Positions 1 to 6,091 are shown, counted from the first letter of the stretch. The stretch is 6,382 bases of DNA from Desulfovibrio sp. (GCA_003512875.1 DONZ01000136.1:1-6382), one strand, 5' to 3'. The notes: a model not told the origin generated them from the letters alone. Numbers and translations are program-made.

Positions 1-34
1 TGATTTTTATAACTTGTCAGTATATTTTATTAAA

Positions 35-75
35 AATTGATTAATTCATGATTGTTTATAATGAGTTAGTCAATT
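35..75 (+). promoter_or_regulatory. Candidate promoter and operator of the XRE-cupin regulator gene
   Basis: A perfect TATAAT lies at 57-62, giving an expected transcription start near 69 and a leader of about 30 nt before the ATG at 101. No good -35 hexamer sits at the standard spacing: TTGATT at 37-42 is only 14 bp upstream. The -10 box is flanked by an inverted repeat, AATTGATTAATT at 35-46 against AGTTAGTCAATT at 64-75. These are 12-bp arms with 10 matches, separated by 17 bp. A poor -35 together with a repeat spanning the -10 and start region would fit an autoregulated promoter, as is common for XRE-family genes. The DNA is very AT-rich here, so part of the symmetry could be chance. Confidence 0.45.
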
Positions 76-100
76 ACCTATTTTTAAATGAGTGTTGGAA

Positions 101-673
101 ATGGCTATAAATGCAAAAAATGAAGAATTTGTAAGTATTGGTGAAAATTTAAAAAAAATCCGCGGACAAATGAACCTCAGCTTAAGTGAAGCCGCAAAGC
201 TGACTGGGGTAAGCAAAACCATGTTAAGCCAAATTGAACGGGCTGAATCAATCCCCACTATTTCAACAATTTGGAAAATCGCCAATGGAATGAAAATAAA
301 ATTCGATACCTTGCTCTGTGATAATTCTTATCTTTGCGACATCAGAAATTGCAAAAACATAAGTCCGATCAGAGATAAATCACAGCTTGCGGAGATCTAT
401 TGCATGGTTCCCTTTTCACCTATGAGCGGAATCAATTATGAATTTTTTTATTGTGTTTTTCACCCCGGCTGCAAATATGAATCCGACGGACATAAAAACA
501 GTGTGAATGAATTGATTTTTGTTTTTCAGGGAACTCTCGGCTTATTGCTTGGAAACGAATGCTATCATGTTGAAGAGGGAAGCGTCATCAGCATTGACGC
601 AAACAAACCCCACACATATGTCAATAAAACCGATACACCCATAAAATTAATCTGTTTGGTCAGTTACGGCTAA
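101..673 (+). CDS. XRE-family transcriptional regulator with C-terminal cupin sensor domain
   Basis: This is a 190-residue DNA-binding regulator of the HTH_XRE plus cupin_2 architecture. Residues 12-67 form the helix-turn-helix: IGENLKKIRGQMNLSLSEAA, then VSKTMLSQIERAESIPTIST and a W-K-I-A-N helix. A linker with C73, C79 and C84 follows. The cupin barrel covers about 98-188, with first-motif residues H131, N133, E137 and G144 and second-motif residues G160, P170, H171 and N175. The usual H-x-H pair is H-x-N here, leaving H131, E137 and H171 as possible metal ligands. The ATG at 101 is preferred, with a weak TGAG at 89-92. A GTG at 92, right after an in-frame stop, would add three residues and has no visible ribosome binding site. 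E. coli PuuR and SutR share this architecture. Its position 257 nt upstream of a co-oriented cysteine desulfidase suggests it controls that gene. It contains eight cysteines and is AT-richer than its neighbours. Its ligand is unknown. Confidence 0.88.
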   Translation: MAINAKNEEFVSIGENLKKIRGQMNLSLSEAAKLTGVSKTMLSQIERAESIPTISTIWKIANGMKIKFDTLLCDNSYLCDIRNCKNISPIRDKSQLAEIYCMVPFSPMSGINYEFFYCVFHPGCKYESDGHKNSVNELIFVFQGTLGLLLGNECYHVEEGSVISIDANKPHTYVNKTDTPIKLICLVSYG

Positions 674-684
674 TTCGCTATAAT
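656..684 (+). promoter_or_regulatory. Possible promoter at the 3' end of the regulator gene
   Basis: A perfect TATAAT sits at 679-684, just after the regulator stop codon. It is preceded 17 bp upstream by TTGGTC at 656-661, which matches the -35 consensus only in its first three positions. If active, it would start a transcript near 691 whose leader of about 240 nt carries both palindromes and the hairpin at 792-815 before reaching the desulfidase gene. It competes with the better -35 at 757 as the desulfidase promoter. Support is hexamer matching only. Confidence 0.25.
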
Positions 685-725
685 GAACGATTTTGCTGTT
701 TTTTACAATAAATATATCAATAAAA

Positions 726-739
726 TCCATAATAACGGA
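726..739. promoter_or_regulatory. Candidate operator, copy 1 (upstream)
   Basis: The sequence TCCATAATAACGGA here reads TCCGTTATTATGGA on the - strand. That matches the 14-bp site at 828-841 (TCCGTTATTACGGA) at 13 of 14 positions, in inverted orientation. It lies 17 bp upstream of the TTGACA at 757-762. Two near-identical sites bracketing a promoter, with centres 102 bp apart (close to an integral number of helical turns), resemble paired operators for looping or cooperative binding. The adjacent XRE-cupin regulator is the natural candidate ligand, but nothing in the sequence proves this. Confidence 0.45.
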
Positions 740-756
740 ATTTTTTTTATTTTATC

Positions 757-785
757 TTGACAAACCCTCTTGAAAAAGATACGCT
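757..785 (+). promoter_or_regulatory. Candidate sigma70-type promoter of the cysteine desulfidase gene
   Basis: A perfect TTGACA at 757-762 is followed after a 17-bp spacer by TACGCT at 780-785. The latter matches the -10 consensus at only three of six positions, though these include the first two bases and the last. The weak -10 with a perfect -35 would suit an activated or tightly regulated promoter. The predicted start near 792 falls on the first arm of the hairpin at 792-815. A second possible -10, TATCAT, lies at 876-881 without a good -35. If that one is used, the palindrome at 828-841 would be centred near -53, an activator position. Confidence 0.4.
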
Positions 786-791
786 TGCATC

Positions 792-815
792 AAGAAGTAA
801 AGAACTTCTTTTTTT
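792..815 (+). terminator. Terminator-like hairpin between the regulator and the desulfidase
   Basis: A perfect 7-bp stem, AAGAAGT at 792-798 and ACTTCTT at 804-810, closes a 5-nt loop and runs directly into TTTTT at 811-815. The geometry is that of an intrinsic terminator, although the stem has only two G-C pairs and is weak. It may end the regulator transcript or act as an attenuator ahead of the desulfidase gene. Upstream TCTTGA copies at 755-760 and 768-773 are complementary to TCAAGA at 790-795, which overlaps the 5' arm, so an alternative fold that would disrupt the hairpin is possible. Confidence 0.42.
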
Positions 816-826
816 ATGCGGAAAAA

Positions 827-842
827 GTCCGTTATTACGGAC
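827..842. promoter_or_regulatory. Candidate operator, copy 2 (perfect 6-bp-arm palindrome)
   Basis: GTCCGTTATTACGGAC is an inverted repeat with perfect 6-bp arms, GTCCGT and ACGGAC, around a TATT centre. Its inner 14 bp recur in inverted orientation at 726-739 with one mismatch. Extra half-sites occur as TTACGGA at 866-872 and TCCGTTAT at 925-932, the last overlapping the desulfidase start codon. It could fold as a short RNA hairpin, but lacks a following T-tract, so it is not a terminator. A dimeric DNA-binding protein site is the better reading. Confidence 0.5.
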
Positions 843-930
843 AAAACAAACTTTATAACGAACTTTTACGGATTTTATCATGCAGAACCGGTGAACATTG
901 CCACACACGTTTAATAAGGAGTTATCCGTT

Positions 931-2253
931 ATGTCAAAAAACATTTATATTCAATTATTGGAAAAAGAACTTATCCCGGCTTGCGGCTGTACGGAACCAA
1001 TGGCTTACGCTTTAGCAGCCGCACTTGCGAGAAAGCACGCACCGGGCGATGTCAAAGAAGTGCATATCAAAGGGTCCGGTTTAATGGTTACCGGCGTACA
1101 GGCTGTTTTAATTCCCAATTCCCATGGCAGGCATGGAGGATTTATTTCCGCCGCTATGGGCATTGTTGCCGGCGATCCGGAAATGGATATGGAAGTCCTC
1201 ACAAAAATCACGGACAAAGACCTTGACGATGCCGAAGCATTAGTCAAAAAACTGTTGGATTCCGGCACATTTACCCAAGATTTGGTTGTTGATGTCCCCT
1301 CAATTTACTTATCGGTCAATATTGTCACCGACCGGCATAACGCAACCGTCGTCCTTCAAAACGAACACAACGGAATTTGCTACATAGAAGCTGACGGAAA
1401 AGTTCTTTTGGATACAAGGGATGTAAACCCCATTACAGAAACAATGAAAAAAAATAAAGTTGACAATTCGATACTCACTATTCCTAAAATCATTGAATTT
1501 TGTAATACGGTCGATTTAAAAGAACTTGACCATATCCGCTATGCGATGAAACTGACAAAAGCCATTTGCCAGGACGGCATAGACAATCCCCTCGGTATGC
1601 AGTGCGGCCGCGTTTTACTGCAAAACATGGAAAAAGGGCTTGTTGCCAAAGATGAATTCAATTATACATTGGCATGGACAATCGCCGGTCTTGACGCCCG
1701 CATGGGCGGTACCGGCTATACAGCGATGAGCAATACCGGCAGCGGCAACCAAGGCATTATCTGTACCATGGCTCCCATGGCTGCCGGAGAATGGAGAAAA
1801 GAATCCGAGGAAAAAATCATCCGTGCGGTAACCTTATCCAATCTAATCAACATTTACCTTGATTACCGTTCCCATGAATACGCACACCTATCGCCGGAAT
1901 GCTATTGCGGCGGCGTTGCTCCTTCAGCCGCTGCCTGCGGGGTCGCATATTTGAGAGGCGGTTCAGCCGAGGTATTAAATGCTATTGTCCGCACATCGCT
2001 TGGCAACCAAGCCGGAATTATTTGCGACGGCGCAAAACCAAGCTGCGCATTCAGAGCTTATACGGGGCTTTTCGCAACCCTCCATGCCATGCTTTTAGCG
2101 GAACAAGGAATATCCACAGGTCCGACGGAAGGCATTGTCCATGAATCGGCCGATGTAACGATTGACAATATTTATCGTCTGCAAAAAGAAACAATGAACC
2201 ATACGGATGAATTTGTTTGGAAAATAAAAAAAGAACAAAAAACCATTTGTTAA
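931..2253 (+). CDS. cyuA: L-cysteine desulfidase, CyuA/UPF0597 family (serine dehydratase-like Fe-S lyase)
   Basis: This 440-residue cytoplasmic enzyme is predicted to split L-cysteine into pyruvate, ammonia and hydrogen sulfide using a [4Fe-4S] cluster instead of PLP. The family signature is near the N terminus: IPACGCTEP at residues 15-23, with C20 the conserved cluster cysteine. Other family motifs are MSNTGSGNQG at 266-275, ECYCGGVAPS at 323-332 and CDGAKPSCAF at 365-374. C324 or C326 and C365 are likely remaining cluster ligands, with C278 an alternative. The length fits the family. The start is ATG 931, with AAGGAG at 916-921 nine bases upstream; a TTG at 898 in the same frame lacks this support. 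L-serine deaminase activity is the main alternative, since related Fe-S serine dehydratases share the fold. The gene follows an XRE-cupin regulator and ends before a strong terminator, so it is probably monocistronic. Oddities are a second cysteine at position 18 and a cysteine as the last residue. Confidence 0.87.
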   Translation: MSKNIYIQLLEKELIPACGCTEPMAYALAAALARKHAPGDVKEVHIKGSGLMVTGVQAVLIPNSHGRHGGFISAAMGIVAGDPEMDMEVLTKITDKDLDDAEALVKKLLDSGTFTQDLVVDVPSIYLSVNIVTDRHNATVVLQNEHNGICYIEADGKVLLDTRDVNPITETMKKNKVDNSILTIPKIIEFCNTVDLKELDHIRYAMKLTKAICQDGIDNPLGMQCGRVLLQNMEKGLVAKDEFNYTLAWTIAGLDARMGGTGYTAMSNTGSGNQGIICTMAPMAAGEWRKESEEKIIRAVTLSNLINIYLDYRSHEYAHLSPECYCGGVAPSAAACGVAYLRGGSAEVLNAIVRTSLGNQAGIICDGAKPSCAFRAYTGLFATLHAMLLAEQGISTGPTEGIVHESADVTIDNIYRLQKETMNHTDEFVWKIKKEQKTIC

Positions 2254-2291
2254 ACGCCCCGGCAGACGCTATTGTCCGCTAAACAACCTTC

Positions 2292-2326
2292 AAAAAGCAA
2301 ACTGTCATCAGTTTGCTTTTTCTTTT
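2292..2326 (+). terminator. Strong intrinsic terminator after cyuA
   Basis: A perfect 13-bp stem pairs AAAAAGCAAACTG at 2292-2304 with CAGTTTGCTTTTT at 2309-2321 around a TCAT loop, followed by CTTTT. It lies 38 nt after the cyuA stop codon. The A-run on the 5' side means it could also work on the - strand, but no gene reads toward it from that side in this window. It separates cyuA from the qrc operon. Confidence 0.9.
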
Positions 2327-2495
2327 AAATTACGGCAAATCATCATATGCAAACAAATCATTTCTCTCTTTCATTTAAATTCTATCATTTTTTTATTTGA
2401 AATCCACCCACAAGCAAAAAATTCAACGTATGCATATCACACTATTATCCTCTTAATTAAAAAAATCATTTTTGGATATTGTCTATTGCAATATT

Positions 2496-2524
2496 TTGAA
2501 AAATACTATAAGGTATCTTAAAAT
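2496..2524 (+). promoter_or_regulatory. Candidate promoter of the qrc operon
   Basis: TTGAAA at 2496-2501 and TAAAAT at 2519-2524 each match the sigma70 consensus at five of six positions, with an ideal 17-bp spacer. The predicted start is near 2531, leaving a leader of about 49 nt before the qrcA ATG. A small hairpin, GCCAT at 2529-2533 with ATGGC at 2542-2546, sits at the very start of that leader. An overlapping alternative -10, TATAAG at 2507-2512, pairs with TTGCAA at 2486-2491 but only at 15-bp spacing. The good consensus fits steady expression of a core respiratory complex. Confidence 0.55.
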
Positions 2525-2579
2525 TTTTGCCATGCTTTTGTATGGCTTAGAAACATACTTCAAGAAGATGAGGATACCG

Positions 2580-3215
2580 ATGGAGGACAAAAGTAAAGAA
2601 GTAAAACCTGCAAAAAAATGTTGCGGGTGTGGCTTTGGACCTTTTCTTGTTGGTCTTGTTTTAGCTCTTGTAATTGGTTGGTCTGTCATTCCCGCAATCA
2701 AGCTCGAAGAAAAGAAACAGCCTATTCAATTCAATCACGTAGTGCATATTGAAAATGCAGGCATGGCTTGCGAAGAATGCCACTTTATCAGGGAAGACGG
2801 TTCATTTAACGGTTTGCCGAACACCGCTTCCTGTGCGGCTTGCCATGAGGAAGCTGTTTCAGAAAGCGCGGAAGAGAAACGTTTTATTGATGAGTATGTC
2901 AAAAAAGGCAGAGAAATCCGCAACGAATGGCTTGTTTACCAAAAACAGCCCGACAACGTGTTCTTCAGCCACGCGGTCCATTCTTTAGAGCGCTGTGCAA
3001 ATTGCCATACGGAGTTTGAAACGGCGCAGCAATTCTGCAATATTTGCCACCTTGATGTCGCTTCCACAACCACGCCTCCGGTATACAAAGAAAATAGAAT
3101 TTCAACGTATTCTGTAAACACTATGAAAATGCCTGAATGTGAAGCTTGTCACGCAAATCCGGGACACTATGGAACAACCAACGCAAGCAATGCTTGTTTT
3201 GTGTGCCATAAATAA
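2580..3215 (+). CDS. qrcA: Menaquinone reductase subunit QrcA, membrane-anchored hexaheme cytochrome c
   Basis: This 211-residue subunit accepts electrons from periplasmic type I cytochrome c3 and feeds the Qrc complex. It has six CxxCH heme c sites: C64-H68, C85-H89, C139-H143, C153-H157, C187-H191 and C206-H210. Additional histidines at 53, 56, 131, 134 and 196 could be distal ligands. A single hydrophobic segment at about 19-40, preceded by a lysine-rich N terminus, looks like an uncleaved anchor with the heme domain in the periplasm. The start is ATG 2580, with GAGGA at 2570-2574 five bases upstream. An in-frame ATG at 2568 and a TTG at 2472 would add residues without a proper ribosome binding site. 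It is the first gene of the operon, 17 nt before qrcB. A C-C-x-C cluster (C14, C15, C17) sits just before the anchor. Assignment rests on heme count, anchor and gene order; other multiheme quinone-linked cytochromes are less likely given the neighbours. Confidence 0.92.
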   Translation: MEDKSKEVKPAKKCCGCGFGPFLVGLVLALVIGWSVIPAIKLEEKKQPIQFNHVVHIENAGMACEECHFIREDGSFNGLPNTASCAACHEEAVSESAEEKRFIDEYVKKGREIRNEWLVYQKQPDNVFFSHAVHSLERCANCHTEFETAQQFCNICHLDVASTTTPPVYKENRISTYSVNTMKMPECEACHANPGHYGTTNASNACFVCHK

Positions 3216-3232
3216 GGGAAAGGGGATCGAAC

Positions 3233-5275
3233 ATGCAAAGACGTGGATTTTTAAAATTTGCTCTTGGTGGAACAGTAGGTCTTGCAGCCTCTCCAGCAAT
3301 TTGGACAACCCTTTATGACCTTGCCTATTGGACGCAAAACTGGGGCTGGATACCCCGCCTGCAAAACGGTGAAGATTTATCTGTTGCCACTGTTTCCAAA
3401 CTTGACGGAACACCGCTGAAAGTCCGTGTTGTGGACGGAAGGGTTATCAACACAAGCGGAAACAAAGACAATGCCTATTCCGCCGGCGGGCTTACTCCTC
3501 TGGCAGCTTCGGAAGCACAGCTCCTTTACGCGGAATCCCGCATAAAACGTCCGTTAAAGCGCGGGCCTGACGGCGGTTACGCCTATACATCATGGGAAGA
3601 TGCCGAAAGCATTCTCAAGGAAAAAACACGGAACGCACAAGGAAGTCTGGCTTTTTTAACTTCTGACAGCTCTTCTTCTTTAAACGATATTTTTTCAGCT
3701 TTTACCGCAGAAAACGGATCCCGGGATTTCTTCTTCATGCCGAGCGATGAACAAGCCGCCGCCGTTGCTTGGAATACGGTTGGCGGTTCCGGCAGCTTAG
3801 GCTATGACATTGCAAACAGCGACTGCATTTTGGCTGTCGGAGCGAATTTCATGGACAGCTGGGGAACCGTTGCCCACAACAGGGCTGTGTTCAAAGAAAC
3901 GCACCCGACCGGAGAAAATGCGGAGCAAGCCATTTATTATGCGGGAGCGATGCAAAATAACACCGCCGTTGTCGCAGACACATGGCTTCCGGTAAAACCC
4001 GGCACTGAAGAAATTTTCCTCGGCGCTGTTCTTTCCGAACTCATCAAAAATAATATCATGGCTGATTCGAGCCTTTCCGCTCTTGCAAGCCGTTACAGCC
4101 TTGAAGAGGCAGGCAAAGCCTGCGGAACCGATACGGAACAAATGAAAAAACTTGTTTCCGCTCTCAAAAACGCAAACCGTCCTCTTGTTTTTGCAGGAAC
4201 AACGGAAGGACAAAGCTTAGGTTCAACTGTGCACATGCTCGCCATCGCCATCAACGCCGTTCTCGGACGCATAAATCAAGACGGCGGCATGGTGGCCTTG
4301 CCTGAAAGGGAACCGCTTTTACCCTCCGCACAGCGCTATTCCGATATTTTTGCGCGCAATTTTGTCGCCTATTCCATGCAAATCGCAAACGGCATGGCAA
4401 ATGCGCCTAAACTGCTTTTCATCAATGACGCAAACCCTGTTTATGCGCTTTCAAAAGACGCGCAAGTAAAGGAATGCCTTGCAAAAATCGATTATACGGT
4501 TTGCTTTGCGGCCCATTGGAACGAAACCTGTGCGGAATGCGACCTCGTTCTTCCGGCAGCCCATGGCTTGGAACGTTTTGACGATGTTTACACTCCATAC
4601 GGCTCCGGAAATATCAACTGGACACTTGCAAAACCCGTGACAGCCCCCCGCTACCAAGCACGTCCTGTCGGCGAACTCATCCTCGCCCTTGCGAACGAAC
4701 TCGGGCTTTCCTTAGGCGTGAACGATATTCCGTCCCTGCTTGAAATGCGTGCCAACGCACTGCATGCGGATTTCAAAGAATATCTTGAAAGCGGTGACAC
4801 ATATCAGGAAGCTTTCCATGATTTTTCCGTTCCAACGCTCAATTTCATGCCTCTTCACAGCAAACAGGCCAAAGCGCCTCTTTCCGAAATCGCTCTTCAT
4901 ACTTATATAAACTCTGCGGCAGGCAATCCAAGCACCGGCATTCCTCCTTATGCGAACAGAGCCATTACGGAGTACCAGCTGCAAGACGGTCTGTGCGTTG
5001 CGCAAATGAATAAGGCGACAGCTCAAAAACTCGGACTTGCCGACAAACAAAAAGCCGTGCTTGAAACGAAAAACGGCAGTATGCCCGTTCTTGTGCGGTT
5101 CTATGAAGGCGTCATGCCTGATGTCGTTGCTGTCATGGCGGGACTCGGACATACCGGATTCGACAGATTTTCAGTAAACAAGGGAAACAATATCTTAGAA
5201 ATCACCCAAATAGATATGGAAGCAGGCTCCGACCTACCTGTATGGCTGAGCGCTGTGAACGTGGTGAAGGGGTAA
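3233..5275 (+). CDS. qrcB: Menaquinone reductase subunit QrcB, molybdopterin-oxidoreductase-family protein
   Basis: This 680-residue subunit belongs to the complex iron-sulfur molybdoenzyme large-subunit family. In Desulfovibrio Qrc it is described as carrying no molybdenum and serving a structural role. The N terminus is a twin-arginine signal, QRRGFLKF at residues 2-9, followed by a hydrophobic stretch to about residue 34, so export is by the Tat system in folded form. The CxxCxxxC Fe-S motif normally found at the N terminus of these enzymes is absent, as is any recognisable Cys, Ser or Sec molybdenum ligand. Family landmarks remain: ILAVGAN near 201-207, FINDANPVYAL near 401-411, and ETCAECDLVLP at 431-441, which aligns with the usual ET..ADvVLP motif. 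The start is ATG 3233, with AGGGGA at 3221-3226 six bases upstream. It is followed after 3 nt by qrcC. The main alternative, a catalytic formate dehydrogenase or polysulfide reductase, is contradicted by the missing cofactor residues. Confidence 0.92.
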   Translation: MQRRGFLKFALGGTVGLAASPAIWTTLYDLAYWTQNWGWIPRLQNGEDLSVATVSKLDGTPLKVRVVDGRVINTSGNKDNAYSAGGLTPLAASEAQLLYAESRIKRPLKRGPDGGYAYTSWEDAESILKEKTRNAQGSLAFLTSDSSSSLNDIFSAFTAENGSRDFFFMPSDEQAAAVAWNTVGGSGSLGYDIANSDCILAVGANFMDSWGTVAHNRAVFKETHPTGENAEQAIYYAGAMQNNTAVVADTWLPVKPGTEEIFLGAVLSELIKNNIMADSSLSALASRYSLEEAGKACGTDTEQMKKLVSALKNANRPLVFAGTTEGQSLGSTVHMLAIAINAVLGRINQDGGMVALPEREPLLPSAQRYSDIFARNFVAYSMQIANGMANAPKLLFINDANPVYALSKDAQVKECLAKIDYTVCFAAHWNETCAECDLVLPAAHGLERFDDVYTPYGSGNINWTLAKPVTAPRYQARPVGELILALANELGLSLGVNDIPSLLEMRANALHADFKEYLESGDTYQEAFHDFSVPTLNFMPLHSKQAKAPLSEIALHTYINSAAGNPSTGIPPYANRAITEYQLQDGLCVAQMNKATAQKLGLADKQKAVLETKNGSMPVLVRFYEGVMPDVVAVMAGLGHTGFDRFSVNKGNNILEITQIDMEAGSDLPVWLSAVNVVKG

Positions 5276-5278
5276 AAC

Positions 5279-6076
5279 ATGGCACATTTTAAAGATTTCG
5301 CTGTCCGCTATGGCATGGTTATCGACCTTGACAAATGCACAGGCTGTGGTGCATGCATGATGTCTTGCCAAGCCGAAAACAATGTTGCGCCGCAGGAAGA
5401 CGCCGGCAATAAGCTCCGCGCTTTAAACTGGCTCAAAGTATACAGACTTTCCAATAACAAAGAATATCCGGAACATGAAACCGTGTTCCTCCCCCGCCCC
5501 TGCATGCAGTGCGGCAATCCTTCCTGCGTTACTGTCTGTCCGGTTGTGGCGACAGATAAAAACGAAGAAGGCGGCATTGTGAGCCAAGTCACCCCCCGCT
5601 GCATCGGCTGCCGTTACTGTATGGCGAGCTGCCCTTACCATGCACGGTATTTCAACTGGTTCGACCCTTATTGGCCCGGTGATTTAAAAGAAGCCCTCAG
5701 TCCCGACGTATCCACCCGTCCCCGCGGCGTTGTCGAAAAATGCAGTTTCTGCCACCAACGTCTCATGAAAGCTAAGGATAAGGCTATCGCCAACGGCGAA
5801 GACCCTCTCACACTTCCGGAAGAAGCATACCAAACCGCTTGTACGGAAGCCTGCCCTAACGGAGTTATTGTTTTTGGAGACCTCAACAATCCCGAACACC
5901 GTGTTTACGAACTCAAGCAGAGCCCTTACGCATTCCGCCTGCTTGAACGTCTGGGCACCGACCCTCAGGTTTACTACATGAGCAAACGGGAATGGGTGCG
6001 CCGTTTGGGTGACAACTACCTTGAACATGAAGAAACGGGCAGTCCCGAACGGGTTCTTCTCAATAACTCTCACTAG
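5279..6076 (+). CDS. qrcC: Menaquinone reductase subunit QrcC, four-cluster iron-sulfur protein
   Basis: This 265-residue ferredoxin-like subunit relays electrons from the QrcA hemes toward the quinone site at QrcD. Sixteen cysteines form four groups typical of DmsB/PsrB-type proteins: C20-C23-C26-C30, C75-C78-C83-C87, C108-C111-C114-C118, and the split group C155-C158 with C188-C192. The usual pairing would place C192 with the first three cysteines and C30 with the split group. Purified Desulfovibrio Qrc is described with three [4Fe-4S] and one [3Fe-4S] cluster, yet all sixteen cysteines are present here. There is no signal peptide, so the protein probably crosses the membrane as a folded partner of Tat-exported QrcB. 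The start is ATG 5279, 3 nt after the qrcB stop. Its ribosome binding site GAAGGGG (5266-5272) lies within the end of qrcB, suggesting close translational linkage. The 15-nt gap to qrcD completes the operon. Confidence 0.93.
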   Translation: MAHFKDFAVRYGMVIDLDKCTGCGACMMSCQAENNVAPQEDAGNKLRALNWLKVYRLSNNKEYPEHETVFLPRPCMQCGNPSCVTVCPVVATDKNEEGGIVSQVTPRCIGCRYCMASCPYHARYFNWFDPYWPGDLKEALSPDVSTRPRGVVEKCSFCHQRLMKAKDKAIANGEDPLTLPEEAYQTACTEACPNGVIVFGDLNNPEHRVYELKQSPYAFRLLERLGTDPQVYYMSKREWVRRLGDNYLEHEETGSPERVLLNNSH

Positions 6077-6091
6077 GAAAAGGAATAAATT

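Larger units (their letters stand above)
2254..2579. other. Intergenic region between cyuA and qrcA
   Basis: This 326-nt stretch holds the cyuA terminator (2292-2326) and the qrc promoter and leader (from about 2496). Between them, 2327-2490 is very AT-rich. I see no convincing gene, tRNA or known riboswitch there. The only ATG-started frame noticed, at 2347, runs for 17 codons without a ribosome binding site. A short palindrome TATGCATA lies at 2429-2436, with no clear meaning. Confidence 0.7.

Noticed and set aside
827..842. Palindrome GTCCGTTATTACGGAC as an intrinsic terminator
   Set aside because: No T-tract follows (next bases AAAACAAAC), and the same motif recurs upstream, which fits a protein-binding site better.
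898..930. TTG-started extension of cyuA by 11 residues
   Set aside because: The AAGGAG at 916-921 is placed correctly for ATG 931, and the family signature begins close to that methionine; the extension has no supporting ribosome binding site.
674..930. Known riboswitch or T-box in the cyuA leader
   Set aside because: I could not recognise any conserved riboswitch core or T-box motif; only simple hairpins and palindromes are visible.
2472..2579. TTG-started N-terminal extension of qrcA by 36 residues
   Set aside because: It would overlap the candidate promoter and lacks a ribosome binding site; ATG 2580 gives a normal QrcA with its anchor near the N terminus.
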